Shown: positions 48,368 to 60,971, counted from the stretch's first letter. The stretch is DNA of 64,000 bases from Brachynemurus nebulosus (GCA_035578155.1 JAPWDM010000050.1:620001-684000); one strand, 5' to 3'. The notes: generated from the letters alone by a model not told the origin. Numbers and translations: made by a program.

Positions 48368-49679
48368 ATGAGTAAAAAAGTCAAATATTTGGTTGTAGAT
48401 ACAACTGCATTTATTAAAAATGCACCATTACAGGTAATAATTAATAATTCAATTAATTTAAATCGAAAACTAAAAAATTAGAAAATAATTCTGTATTTTA
48501 AAGGAAATTGGTGAAAACATTATCACTCATCAAGACGTTGTAAATGAAATTACTAACAAAAGACAACTCCGACGTCTAGTAGTTTTACCATATGATATGA
48601 CCATCAAACAAGTATTTCCCGAAAACGTACATTTTATAACGGAATTCTCAAAGAAAACCGGAGACTATCCAAGTTTATCAGCTACTGACATCAAAATTAT
48701 GGCTTTGACGTACCAGCTAGAAAAAGAACATGTTGGTACAAACCATTTAAAAACTGAACCGGAACATTCCAAACAGATAAATCTGATCACAAATAAAACT
48801 CCGGTTGAAAGTCACGAAAATATTGTAGGATTTTATAAGCCGAACAATGAAGTGGACGATGTTGCCGAACAAATAAATTCATTAAAATGCCACGAAGAGA
48901 AAAACATCTGCGAGGATGAGGCAATTGAACGGCACATAGAAATCCAAATTATGGAAAAGGAATCCTCCGAAACAAATTTACCAAATGAAAATGAAATATT
49001 AACACGAATTGAAAGTGAAAGTGAAGAAGAAGTATACGATGAAGATATGAGCGATGAAAGTGACCACGAGTGGATTACACCATCAAACATCAAACAGAAG
49101 AAACAACAAATTAACGGTGACTTGGAAGAGGAAAAAGTGGCGATTGTAGGCTGTCTCACGACCGACTTCGCCATGCAAAACGTCTTAAAGCAAATCGGTC
49201 TAAATGTGGTGTCGCTAGATGGCAAAGTGATCCGGCAACTTCGCACATTCATTTTCCGTTGTTACACGTGTTTCAAAACCACCAGCGTAATGACGAAAGT
49301 ATTCTGTCCAAATTGTGGAAATCAAACGTTAAAAAAAGTGAGCGTTTCATTGGATAAAGATGGTAAACAAATTATACATATAAATACACGAAAACCGTTG
49401 ACGGCTCGCGGTAAAAAATTCAGTTTACCAACACCACAAGGTGGCAAGCATGCGAATAATCCGATTTTGTTTGAAGATCAACCGGTACCGGATCAGCGGC
49501 CGTCACGACTTGCTCGAACGAAAAATAATCCACTAGACCCGGATTATATTGCCGGATATTCACCGTTTGTAATGCGTGATATTACGTCAAAATCAGCAAT
49601 GTTAGGTATACATAAGGGACAAGAGTTGAAACATTGGATGAGGAAAAATCCAAATGAGACACGAAAAAAAAGGAAATAG
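48368..49679 (+). CDS. NOB1: NOB1: 20S pre-rRNA endonuclease (site D)
   Basis: Cuts the 3' end of 18S rRNA during late cytoplasmic 40S ribosome maturation. Exon 1 is 48368-48433 (22 codons, donor gtaata) and exon 2 is 48504-49679 (acceptor TTAAAG), phase 0; 413 aa, close to animal NOB1. The PIN domain begins at residue 5 (KYLVVDTTAFI) with acidic positions Asp11, Glu37 and Asp84 (SATDIKIMALT). An acidic, lysine-rich middle follows. The zinc ribbon has Cys275, Cys278, Cys290 and Cys293 (FRCYTCFKTT, VFCPNCGN). The C-terminal NOB1 segment includes PTPQGGKHANNPILFEDQP and the final RK-rich tail. Starting at the internal methionine at 48597 would remove the first 53 residues and two active-site positions. 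AATAAA lies 69 bp past the stop. Confidence 0.96.
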
Positions 49680-49747
49680 CTACATAATTTATTCGTAATT
49701 TATATATTTTTTTTTTTTTAATATATGTATATACTTAATGTTCTTGA

Positions 49748-49753
49748 AATAAA
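49748..49753 (+). terminator. Poly(A) signal for NOB1
   Basis: AATAAA 69 bp downstream of the stop codon, after a T-rich stretch. Confidence 0.65.
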
Positions 49754-49819
49754 ATTTGTTAAATAATGATTTAATTTTTTTCATCGATACCACCCATACT
49801 TCTGGAACTAATGAATGAC

Positions 49820-49875
49820 TAGGGCTTGGAATACCGGTGTCTTTTTATAATACCGGTATTTTGAATTTAAAAGTT
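49820..49875 (+). mobile_element. Family D hAT-type element, left-end fragment
   Basis: Reads TAGGGCTTGGAATACCGGTG then CTTTTTATAATACCGGTATT, as at 33992, and then loses similarity. No right end is near. Confidence 0.7.
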
Positions 49876-50709
49876 TGTCATATTTTTATGAAAAATGTTA
49901 AATGGCAAATATAATTATTATAAAAAGTTGTTTTCCAGTCCAAGTGGGTGCTTTACATGATTCTTATTATTAAAAAAAAAAAAATTGTATCAAAGTAGTC
50001 ATGTATACGACGTTCAAGAAATACAATATACCGGTGTACGAAGTGTCATAAAAGCCAAAGTTATGCGATAAACAAATATAAAACTTCAATGTATTGTAAC
50101 TATTGAGATAAATGGCTAATTCTGCATTTTTCAGAAAGATTTTATTTAAATTTTTAATAATAAATAAATATTTATCTGAGCGGTTACAAAGTTGCATTGG
50201 ACGCAGTCGATTTATTTGTTGCATTCAAAACAATAACTTGTAAACAACTTGTATTTCTAAATAGTTCCCTAAACTTGGTCCACTCTAAAATACTGATTGA
50301 CAATCATTTAATACCCTTAACACGATTAATGTTAAATGATAAAAGTCAGTATTGTTTATGATTCGTTTTCTCACTCTCCTATGAAAACTTATAAATTAAC
50401 TTATAGAGGCGCCACTATTGACAATGCAGGTTCTCTATAATAATTTCCGATTTTTAAATGAGAACGGGTAACAACCCAAAGACAATCTGTGACCACTAGG
50501 GATCTAGTCTTGAAATCTCGAAATCCGTATTGAATTTTAGACTACTTGGAAATTTTTAAAAAGTAGTAAATTTAATCATTTTATTTTAACTATAGAAAAA
50601 ATTTTTTTGTCTTAAATTGCCGGACCTTTTACTACCAGTGACAAGTATAATTAAGGTTATAAAAAGAAAGAAAAACAGCTATCCCAACATCAAAAAAGTG
50701 AAAATATGT

Positions 50710-50860
50710 TGGGTAAATTAAACATTACCTAGAATTATACTGTATTTCGAAAGCTTTGTCATAGACGGCGGCACCTGTATCAGTGAATATATACATATTA
50801 AAGCATTTTGAGCCGCCATATTGCATGACGAGTTAACTCGTCTTAATCATTTAAAGCGTT
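50710..50860 (-). repeat. Block shared with 19360-19515 (inverted)
   Basis: Reads, on the minus strand, the same order of blocks as 19360-19515, with GACGAGTTAACTCGTC as the strongest palindrome. No ends of a larger element are apparent here. Confidence 0.7.
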
Positions 50861-51588
50861 AAAATTAGTTTTTGGAGGAATTTGTTTGAAGATATCAAAA
50901 TATTTTAAAATGGTTTCCCCACATCAAATAATAAAAGATCCATTTAATTTTACTAAAATATAATTTCAAAAAAACTTATAAACAATATTTAAAAAAATAT
51001 AATGCAAACATACTTAACTTCGTATAATTACTTAAAACAACTTGTACTAGTTGTACTATTTACACTAATCAAATAAAGTAAGCAAAAAAAGTTTTATTTA
51101 AGAAAAATTTTGTAAATTCCAATTGTCTTAAAAATTATTACAAAAATATTATAATAAATAAATTTAAAAAAAAAAATGTTAATTTTTAAAAATATTTTTA
51201 ACAGTGTTAAATGAATTTTACAATTATTTTTTTTTAATCTGTTCTTTTCATATAACATTTTAAAGTTAATAAAACGATCCTTTACGGATTAACTCCATAT
51301 ACGCCATATCGCGCGTACTCTGTCTCAACCTTGTATCTGAAAACTCCCAATTTTTGGACACAAAAAAAAACATATTTTAAGTCCGTGTTTTCATCACTAT
51401 GAGCTTAAGATTTATGCTAATTACACCCTTTGATGTTGGCTACCCATATATATAAATATATATAGATAAGTATATATGTAAATACAGTATTTAATATGTT
51501 TTTTGTGTGTCCTAAAACATGTGGCTTTTGATATACGAGGTAGAGACAGCCAACGCGCGATATACTGTATTGATAAAATACATTTCAA

Positions 51589-51757
<169 letters not shown>

Positions 51758-52519
51758 CACAGACATTCTAAAATGAATAATTCTCTTCAATTTTCACACT
51801 ACTTTTAATTTTGAAGAGCCAAAAAAAAAAAAGAAAATAAAAAAATTGATGATTTAAAAATATGAATAAGTACCAAAAATAATCTTGTTTACAATAGAAT
51901 CAAACGAATTTGTAATGAGAGAAGCCAATAACACATTTTGGAAAAAGGTAACGTCGGCTGGCGCGAACTAGAGTCGCTATGCTAAATATGGTCGGAACAT
52001 ATCAACCATTTTCTGTCAAAGACAGAGCGGAAAAATTAATTATCACATGTTTGAGTACATAATTATTGTTAAAAAGTTATGAGTTAATGAACAATTAAAA
52101 AGTTTTAATATATTTACTGTATTTCCAATTCATTTTACGCGAACCTTTGACAGAAAATGGCCGAACCAGTCATGTGTTAAACCCGATGTCTCGACTCTAT
52201 TTAGTATAGGGAGTCTAGCGCGACCGAAGAAAGGTCTTTCTCATTTCAAATTCGTTCGATTCTACTATATCACATTAAAGAAATTTCAAATTTGAAAGTC
52301 GAAAATTTAGTCCTAAAATGTTTGTAGAATAATTTTTCTTTTGTTAAAATACAGGAATATATTTAATACTTTAGAACAGGGATCGGCAACCTTTTTTGGA
52401 AATAGAGCCATTTTTTTAAAAAAATAATTTTTAGCGGGCCGCACAGTCAGATATTTTGTAATGAAGTATGTAGCTTAAATAGATTTATAGGTTTATAAAA
52501 ATCGAAAATTCAGCTATTA

Positions 52520-52683
52520 GGGTCCGTCCACACGACACAAGCTTTACCACCGACTTACTTGCGCAAACCAGTTTGTGCAAGTAAACATGTACGTATGGAC
52601 GGGAAAAAACGTAGCGACTTACTTGCACAAACCTGGTTTGCGCAGGTAAGTCGGTGGTAAAGCTTGAGCGTGTGGACGGGCCC
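52520..52683. mobile_element. Family R MITE, copy 2, TTA duplication, nested in hAT element V
   Basis: 164 bp, the same length as the copy at 5321-5484, which it matches in reverse orientation at well over 95% by eye. Flanked by TTA at 52517-52519 and 52684-52686. Confidence 0.9.
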
Positions 52684-52952
52684 TTAGAGCCACTGTCTTG
52701 AGGCGACTTAAGCCCGGAACTGTGACAGAAATAATTTGTTTTGAAGTCTCTTGAAGCCGAAAATAACATTCACTAAAATTTATATCCGCGCGATAACTAT
52801 CGAACGAAACATCCTATTTTTACGAAATTTGATGAAAATGTTAGAAGTCAAAAGTCAGACACGTCCGATGCCCGAAACGGTTTTTTAAGCATTTTTGTGG
52901 AAAAAATAAGCTTTTTGCCAAAACTTCTTCAAGTTTTTGCCATATTTTATTA

Positions 52953-54009
52953 CGCCGCACAGTGGGGCCAAATACCATTAAAGGTGGCAAAAATACAAAA
53001 AATTAAATTATAAGCTACAATTTATACGACCCTTTAAATCAATAGCTAAAATATTCTAACAACGACCTCTGTAATTAATTTATGTAAAATAGCGCGGGGG
53101 GGGGGTGCAAATATATCGATTATTATTTGTTATTTCTATAAATTGATTGCTTTTTAAACGATATCATTGTATGTAAAGTAGTGATTTGCGGGACCGTTAT
53201 TTAAGTTATAAAAAAAATTAAAATCGGTTATAATGGGCGATGTTCCCCATGGTATGTTATTTTTTTTATGTATCTTGTTTCTTAAAATCAGTACTCTTAT
53301 TGGTACTATTAAGCTTTAATGAAACATGGTTGAATTATCTAGAAAAATTCTGTAAAAATTAATTTCTCAAAGAATTTTAGTTACGTATCCAACCGAATCC
53401 AACAGATGTATTTGTGGCATTTGATAAAGCAATTAGTCTATTTTGGTATTATGATTGTAGAGTTTGGACCAAATTGCACCTTTTTTCAAAATTTGCTGAT
53501 TTTATTTTCATTTTGTTTGAGAAAAAATCATCAATAAGAAGCTTAGAAAATTCATATAAGCTCTCAGTGGTGCATAAAAATATTAAACAATTAAATAAAA
53601 CACTCAAATTTATTAAATTTATGTAGATATCAAATATTCCAGTTAAGTTAAAGCTAAAATTAAGCGTATCATCGAAATTCGTTGTCAAAAATTCCATATT
53701 CCATTTAAAATTTATAAATTGATACCACGTGGCTAGAAACCAGTAACCGGAAATGAAATCGAGTTGTATGAAAAAAGTCTCAACCTAGGGTCAAAAAAGA
53801 TTTGCAAATTTCAAATTCATGCGACGAATGATTTTTAATATATCATTTGACTAAGCGTTATGGGACACCCTGTATAGTGGGACACCCAGTATTTTATTAA
53901 TAAATATCAAGTAAAAGTAAAATATATTGTTATATAACTATTCTGTAGTCAATAAAAGGACTAAATAATTTTTGCCATCTTTTATCTACTTTGACCCCAC
54001 TGTGCGCCG
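52953..54009. repeat. Inverted-repeat segment W within element V
   Basis: Ends CGCCGCACAGTGGGGCCAAA and the reverse of CGGCGCACAGTGGGGTCAAA. The interior has a GGGGGGGGG run (about 53096) and A/T-rich frames without recognisable domains. It looks like a separate element with about 20-bp inverted repeats. No target duplication is clear. Confidence 0.6.
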
Positions 54010-54387
54010 TTGGAAAGGGGAGAAAAAATCACATAAAAAGATTTTTGAACAATAATTCTAGGTCAAGTAGTTTCCGAGAAAAACTAATTTTTGTAAACGA
54101 AAATTCACTATATTATGCAGGATGCTGCGACAGGGGTACTTCCTTTTTTTTCTTAATACAAATATAAATATTACTAAAAATTAACATGAAAAAAATTTTT
54201 TAGTAGCAGTTTTATTTACATGTTATAATAGATAACATCGAAGAACAAAAAAAATACAGAGTATCCTCAACTCTGCATAAACAGAGCAAATTGTTCAAAA
54301 AATTATATTGTTTAGTGGGTCGTATAAAAACTTGCAACGGACCGCATGCGACCCGTGGGTCGCGGGTTGCTGACCCCTGCTTTAGAA

Positions 54388-54895
54388 AATTTTATTTACA
54401 TCCAAGAATAATAAAAATACAATTAAATTTTGTCAATTTTTCATTTTTAAATATCGCCCGTCAGTCAAAGTGATATTTATCTATTAACACGTTCATTGCC
54501 AAGCTAAAAATATCGACTTTGTGAGATGGCCAAATATTTTATGTTAAATTAGTAGATTCTTATATTTATCATGCGATATCGCGTGATTGTCCATATAGTA
54601 AAGTAGCCGTATCACGCGATATCGCATGATATGGTAATGAACGTGTTGTGGCAGTATTCCCATATGACAATTCAAAATTTTCGAATTTTTCTTTATTATT
54701 TTAAAAGTATATATAATACATTGAGAGGGCACTGTAAACATTGTAGAACAAAATTCAAATTACTTACGAAGTTATAGCATATAGGAGAGCGGATAGTGTT
54801 AGCGCTCCAAGAAAATGATGCTTACGAAGAAGCGGAAGGGTTATTCTATGAATCAGGTGTAGCTGATGTCTGTAAGTATCAGGGAACGGAACACA
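54388..54895. other. Spacer with GCGATATCGC-type palindromes
   Basis: CATGCGATATCGCGTGAT (about 54570) and TATCACGCGATATCGCATGA (about 54610) form a short hairpin, possibly part of a small MITE with ACACGTTCATTGCC / GGTAATGAACGTGTT ends (about 54487-54647). No gene. Confidence 0.45.
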
Positions 54896-55272
54896 ATGAG
54901 AGAAATTCTAAAGAATACTCCATGTGCTCATGCTCATGCTCCACTTGTTCATGCTCAATATGCTCGACTTGCTCCATGTGCTCATACTTACTTTGCTTCA
55001 TTTTCTTACAATAATTTTCGTACTTACATACATAATTATATAGGGTAAACGGTATATAACAAAAGATGACTCTTCATAAAACTATTGACAATAATTGTGA
55101 ATGCATTTCAACGGAGACTTTGAAAAAATGTAGGTAGGTATATAATTATGTACGTAAGTACGAAAATTATTGTAAGCAAATGAAGCAAAGTAAGTATGAG
55201 CACATGAAGTAAGTCGAGCATATTGAGCATGAGCATGAGCACATGGAGTATTCTTTAGAATTTCTCTCACTG
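54896..55272. repeat. Foldback with about 135-bp arms and CATGCTC tandem motif
   Basis: The left arm (about 54896-55045) and right arm (about 55138-55272) are nearly exact reverse complements: GAGAAATTCTAAAGAATACT...TTACTTTGCTTCATTT. The arms contain a small tandem array of GCTCATGCTC / CATGTGCTCA units. The loop is about 90 bp. The transcript of either strand would form a long hairpin. Frames in both arms are mirror images and not genes. Confidence 0.8.
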
Positions 55273-55339
55273 ACTCCTAACAATGCTGGAGTACATAATA
55301 TTTTTGAGGTGGGGTCAAAAATTTTCCTGTTTTGTGGAA

Positions 55340-55700
55340 AATATATACATCTGCTTTGACCTAGATATACATCTACTTAATAAATTTCTAACACTGACTG
55401 ACTGATAGACAACGCACAGCTTAAACCGTTCGGTTTAGAAGAATGAAATTTTGCATAGGAGTTCCCTATGTAATGTAGGTGAGCACTAAGAAAGGATTTT
55501 TGAAAATTCGTCCCCTAAGTGGGTTTAATGGGGGATGAAAATTTGTATGTAAATTCGTTACTTTTGAAGTTAGAGATATTGTAAAAAAAAAATATGTTAC
55601 TATGGATATTAAAATATATCTTATTTAATAAATCTTTCAACACTGACATCCTAAGATGTTGCCGGTAGTAAATCCCATCGCGTGGGTATACGGCTAGTAA
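55340..55700 (+). mobile_element. Possible Helitron-like or other insect-wide repeat
   Basis: The sequence ACACTGACTGACTGATAGAC, then ACGCACAGC...CCGTTCGGTT, AGAATGAAATTTTGCATAGG, GTAGGTGAGCACTAAGAAAG and the end ATCGCGTGGG...CGGCTAG resembles a repeat type often seen in insect genomes. The CTAG end would suit a Helitron 3' terminus. This is from memory of the pattern, and the 5' end is not defined. Confidence 0.35.
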
Positions 55701-57228
55701 AGTTGTAAAATAAAATGTAAATAGCAATAAAATTGACTTTTGAAACAAAATTAAAAATATTTATTTCGTTTATGACAAAAGTAAAAAAATTTATAGTCCC
55801 CCAGTTCAAAATATTGTACACTCCGACTCTGTTAGGGATCATTTTGTCCAAAGTCTAATAAGTATATCTTTTTCATAAAAATATCTTTTTGTTATAATCA
55901 AGAAAAAACGACTTCCTGCCCCAAAGTTTATCTTTTCGTAATTATGATATACTTTATGAAAAATTTGTTAATAAAACTTTAAACAAGTTTTTCTAGAAAC
56001 TACATTTTTCGACTGGTAGGCAGTAGAGACAAAATTCTAATCAACCAATCGGGCTATAATTTTAATATGTTGTTCTACACATTAGTGGTTATCGTTCGAA
56101 CTAGAATCATTTATTTTTAATAATAATTTTTTATTTTCTTTCTCGATTTTCAATGAAAAAAATCACGATTTTTGAAATTTTTTTTAAAAGTCCGCCATTT
56201 TGTTATTTATTAACTTAAATGTTTAATTCTAGTTCGGACGATAGAGACAAATCTATAAAACAAGAATATGGTTGACTTTTTCGTTTTAGGACATTAAAAA
56301 TGGAGATCTACTGCCCACCACCCACTCATGTTTTTTCTGAGGAGTCCACTTTGACCTCAAAAAACATAAGTAAAGCATTGTAAAATTGAGTAAGAAAAAT
56401 TTTTTTCATAAAATCTAAAATGCAAATAGGAACATACTAAAAAGAAAACTGAAAAGATTGTATTTTATTTTGATACAAAAAAAAAAAATCTTGAAATAAG
56501 CTTAAGATTCTACGCGTCACATAGGAATACCACCTTAACTTAGTTTATTCAATTTATAATTTATAAAAGCATGATTTTGTAAATGAAAAATCTCTCCTTT
56601 AAATTACACTTTTTTTATTATAATTAAAATTCGTCTGTACATTTTCTAATTACTTATGAACGATATTTAAAAATGTTTCTTTAATTTTAAAACGTTTCAA
56701 CATATTTAGGACATCTGAAAAGCAAGCATCAATAGTTTGAATTGAAATAAAGTATCAGATTTAAAATTTTTGTTGATAAATTCTAGTATCATCTACACAA
56801 CTTAGTTCTTAGGGAGCCGTTCATAAACTATATACTAAATGTGATTTTAAAAATTGTACAGTTTGAAACAATTTTAAATTCAAACTACTGATGGCATTAT
56901 TCACACTTATATAGATACTTATTAGTAGAAAAATAACAGTTAACATTAGTTAATTAGACATCTTGACTTTAAAATAATTCTATGTATTTATAAGATTTTC
57001 TTTTATTTTGTAAATTTAACATCTTTTTTTTTTCTTTTTGTAAAATAATATATGTTCAGCATTCTTAATCACATAAAACTTGTAGTTCATAAATGGCACG
57101 CTATTTAGTTTTAAAATTAAAATAATAACAAGTTTTTCTGTAGGAAAAAACATGAAATTGTTCTGTATTTAAACTGTGTCAACAATATTTTAAATTATGT
57201 AAGTGCATTCAAATCCACAAAACATATC
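55701..57228. other. Gene-free AT-rich region
   Basis: Nothing beyond A/T-rich sequence and short frames without domains. Confidence 0.5.
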
Positions 57229-57482
57229 CATTGAGGAGAGAGTCGACTAGAGAGAATGCTGTGTATTACAAATACATTAAGAAATTGAAGCAAAAAAATT
57301 GACTCATGTGATTAATTTAATGGCGGTCAAACCATTAATTTAATGGTTTATCTAATTTTTATAAACAAGTCTCCGTGGTTACAAGTCTCTTGGGTTTAAT
57401 AAAATGAAGTCATGCTTCAAAATTTAATGCCTGTGGTATCTCTAGGAAACATAAGTTAATATGTTCGATTCGGCACTCAGTG
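57229..57482 (+). repeat. Repeat J, uninterrupted copy
   Basis: About 250 bp matching 38373-39449 minus its insert. Includes the intact junction GAAACATAAGTTAATATGTT. Confidence 0.85.
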
Positions 57483-58189
57483 AACATATCACACTATATT
57501 TAAGTAACCTTCAATATATATACCTTATACACCATAAAGAGATAATGGCGAATTTAACTAATTTTGGGAAATGATTTTAAAACATATATATTTATCTACT
57601 ACGCATGTACTTATATGTTTTTAATTTTTAAAAATAATGCTGAAAATCGTTTGAAAAAATTATTTTAATATTTGTTCTCAAAATTTGCGTGAAAACATTT
57701 ATTAGCTGTCAGTTACGTCACATTCTCTAGATAGCAACAGGTGTTCTGTAACTAAGAAAAAAAATTGTTTATTTTTCTTTAGATTAATTTCCATAGTTAT
57801 GTTTGCTAATTGGAATTTAAAGTAGCGATCCTAGTGGCGACAGTGTTGAAATATAATAGAATGCAACGTCACAGCCCGTTTCTGATCAGGTGGATTTTAG
57901 CTAAAAAATTACTTTTTTAATTAATTTTTTTAAATGAAATAATGACAGTTAAGATGAATTAACATAATAAGTTGCTGTCTTTTATTATCAATTTTCATCA
58001 AAAAATTTGTTTTGATTGCCTTTCTTTGATACTGTCAATTACCCCATTAGATAATTGCGCATACTTTTGAAAATATTTGAAATATGTAGCAACTACACAA
58101 ATTCAGACTCTTAATCTGATTAACTGCACTACTGACAATTAGTGATGTCTCACTCTCAGTCAATTGGTGGGAGTAAACGTGTTCTTTAA
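57483..58189. other. Spacer, no gene
   Basis: A/T-rich, no recognised features. Confidence 0.4.
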
Positions 58190-59089
58190 GCCGGATCTAC
58201 ATATAACGAACGAACGCGAACGAATGCAAACAAACGTGAACGAACGTGAACCAACATGAACGGACATGAACAAACAAAAACAAACACAAACGAACGCGAA
58301 TGGACAATTAACGTCAATTCATTGATGTTCGTTTATGTTCCGGCTACACAATAATTTTTTAAATAAGTTTAATAAATTTTGAAATGAAAAGTTGTCGCAG
58401 TAAGAGTTTTATGGTCTACTAATATCGCCCACATTATGACACCAATTTTATCATGTGATCTTTAAAAACCAACAAATCAAAAAGATGTTGGTAGATGGTT
58501 TTGTTTCATAAAAGCAAAACTCGCTATAATGCCTCTAATTTACTAAGTGATTTAATTTGTGAAAATTCCTAATTTTTCGGAAATTTTACAAGATCGTCAC
58601 TATCAGATTTCGAAAAGTTAACTGAAATAGTTGGACCAAAAATATCTAAACAAAATATACACTTATTATCGGAAAGCAATTCCTGTTAAAGAAAGACTTC
58701 AGTGTTATTACACATTGCGACTTCTGTTAATCAAATTTTTCTACCAAAGATTCCCTAAAAAATTATCAAAAACATTTCAAAATATCGAAATAAAATTTCA
58801 AATCTTATCAATTTTAAATTGTTAACTGAATTTATTTTAAACTGTCTTAATTTATTGTTAGAATAATCTTTAATCGTCCGCATCTGACAGACACAAACAA
58901 ACACGAACGAATTTTTTTCTTTGATGTACCGACAACAAATGGAAAACATTCGTAAGTGTTCGAAACTGTTCGTTCGTGTTTGTTCGCTTTCGTAACTACG
59001 TCCACATTTGTCCGTTTATGTTTGTTCGCTACCATTCGTTTACGTTTGTTCGCATTCGTTCGCGTTCGTTCGTTATATGTAGACCCGGC
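58190..59089. mobile_element. PIF/Harbinger-type element T, 900 bp, TAA duplication
   Basis: Ends GCCGGATCTACATATAACGA and the reverse of GCCGGGTCTACATATAACGA, flanked by TAA on both sides (58187-58189 and 59090-59092). Both ends carry long arrays of CGAACG / GAACGTGAAC units (about 58205-58310 and 58960-59075). A transposase remnant lies inside. Confidence 0.88.
58603..58700 (+). pseudogene. Harbinger transposase N-terminal remnant in element T
   Basis: SDFEKLTEIVGPKISKQNI is followed, after a frame change, by YYRKAIPVKERL. Together these match the HARBI1-like block 'FE-LL-x-V-GPxIxKQ(D/N)T-x-x-R-x-AI-x-x-xERL'. Everything after it is decayed, so it is non-functional. Confidence 0.75.
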
Positions 59090-59122
59090 TAAATATGTGA
59101 ACATTCTGTAAAATAGGTATTA

Positions 59123-60062
59123 TAGCCCGTCCACACTACACAAACTTTTGCACAAACAAAAGTTTGTACAAATATCACGTCCACATTACACAAACTTTTG
59201 TTTGACTGAATTTTTGCACAAACTTTTTATAGATAATATATGTACCATACCTAGATGAAGTACACATTTTTTTTTTTTAAAGCAAATCGGCATATTGGTT
59301 AACACCTTTTACAACCTACAAAGTGTCGGTGGTAATAAATATTTTGTAATTTATTGGTAATAAATATTTATTGTATGGTACATTGGTACATACATACGTA
59401 TTCAATATCAATATTTTTCAGAGACCATTACTCTAGACTGGAATGAATCAAGAAAGGTGGGTGAATAGGGACACAAGGAAAAATGTTACTTATGAGTTTG
59501 GTTTAATGGAAAAGGAAGACTACAAACTTTTAATTGTTTTTATTTTTTTAAGAGGAAATAATGAGGATGTGACATTGAGTTTAAGTTGGAGGTACCCCAA
59601 TTTACCATAGAGAAAAAATTACATTATTTTTGTAATTTTTTTAAAAACCAGGGACATTTTCCAAAATTTTTGATTACTGTAATAAAGTAACCATTCTCAC
59701 GTAAATTTTTAATATATTAATTAATATAATATTAAAGAATACGTACTCATAAAAGAAATATAAAAAAATACGGTGCAAAGCCTGAATTGGTGCCTACTCA
59801 GTCATTTTTACAGTAGTTGTCAAACTCACACGTCCATACCAACTTTTTGATGCGAGATACAAAAATCCATAAACACTGGTACAAACTTTGAACATCACGT
59901 TTACACGGATCGTTTGCCCAAACTTATTTTTGTGCAAACAATTTATTCAAACAAAAGTTTGTGTGATTTTACAAAATGTTTGCGCAAACTTCACGTCCAC
60001 ACGTACCATTTGCACAAACTTATGTTTGCGCAAACAAAAGTTTGTGTAGTCTGGACCGGCTA
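59123..60062. mobile_element. Harbinger-type element S, 940 bp, TTA duplication
   Basis: Ends TAGCCCGTCCACACTACACA and the reverse of TAGCCGGTCCAGACTACACA, flanked by TTA at 59120-59122 and 60063-60065. The ends hold repeated TTTGCnCAAACnnnnGTTTG-type palindromes, and the CCGTCCACAC motif is shared with family R, so the two are probably related. The middle has no recognisable transposase. Confidence 0.8.
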
Positions 60063-60210
60063 TTACACATCGTTCACGCTCAAATGGCGAGTAGTACTAT
60101 TTAGGTACTATTTATCGCTTTGGTGTGAAACGAAACGTTAACAGGGATTTTTTTCAACTTACGTTTTATAGACGTTTTTAAGAAGCTGAACATATTTTTA
60201 GTTTATAACT

Positions 60211-60934
60211 TTACATAGTACTATTGTTAACGAAGGAACTTGCTTGAGTTACCATATGGTAATATCCTGACGGCAACAAAAATATTGTATACGAATTACT
60301 TTCATTTCCCATAAATCGTTCACCATTTAACGGTGCGTCTGAGAAACACTGAACATACAGTGAAATCCATGGCAAATTTTTCCGACTTACTACATATTTT
60401 CTACAGAAACAAAATTTTTGTAAATATTTCAAAAAAATAAAAACATAACAGATGGTAGTAGTTACCTTAATTCGTTACATAGGTTAATTACGACATGATG
60501 AGAGAAGAAACCGGTCCACTTTAAAAAACTCACTTGGCCATACACACGATTCGGTGTGGGACATTCATACGTTGTTAAATAATTATTTGGCGCGCCGATT
60601 TCTAAATCGGCTTCGAGACTGTACATGCCCAACCATTCGGTTAGTTCCGCCATTTCGTACGAAGTGTCACCACTGTCTTTTTCGAAACTGGTTATCAATG
60701 GAACGGTAACGTTATAATCGCGTCGGATAGTTTGTTTCGGTTTGCACAGCGTCACTTCGTAGCCTAACGATGAAATGTATTGTGCAATTGACGACGGGCA
60801 TATCTTCTCCTCCGGCGGTTTCCATGTGAACAGCATCGTGAATTTTTTTATATTATTTTTTAGGCACCATTGTACGCGTTGCATATTTTTCTTTTCTGTC
60901 GCGAATGATTCCGTTTTTAAGTCTATGGTCACAC
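60211..60934 (-). CDS. RPP40: Ribonuclease P/MRP protein subunit p40, last two exons (partial)
   Basis: RPP40 is a protein subunit of the nuclear RNase P (tRNA 5' processing) and RNase MRP complexes. Minus-strand exons: 60934-60466 (acceptor ttatcag, donor gtaact) and 60400-60211 (acceptor ttctgtag), with AG|A forming one Arg codon across the junction. The first exon reads VTIDLKTESFATEKKN, then FTMLFTWKPPEEK, then ELTEWLGMYSLEADLEIGAP and YECPTPNRVYG, matching the RPP40 order 'IDL...WLGxxS...D...CPxP'. The last exon reads PWISLYVQCFSDAPLNGE, matching the diagnostic 'PWVxLxVQGFxDxP', and ends SSFVNNSTM. The exon start is my choice of acceptor; reading through to a methionine at 60971 is the alternative. 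N-terminal exons must lie further right, beyond or hidden in the transposon tract. Confidence 0.8.
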
Positions 60935-60971
60935 CTGATAACAAAATAAAATCTTCTAACTCTTGGGTCAT

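Larger units (their letters stand above)
52377..54379. mobile_element. hAT-type element V, 2.0 kb, perfect CTTTAGAA duplication
   Basis: Ends CAGGGATCGGCAACCTTTTT and the reverse of CAGGGGTCAGCAACCCGC, with CTTTAGAA on both sides (52369-52376 and 54380-54387). CAGGGGTCnGCAACC ends are classic hAT. It has swollen by taking in a family R MITE (52520-52683), a block of the 10-kb dispersed repeat, and an inverted-repeat segment W. No transposase domain is recognisable. Confidence 0.92.

Noticed and set aside
58190..59089. Reading the CGAACG-type arrays as a simple satellite
   Set aside because: They sit symmetrically within the two ends of an element with TAA duplications and transposase debris, so they belong to a transposon.
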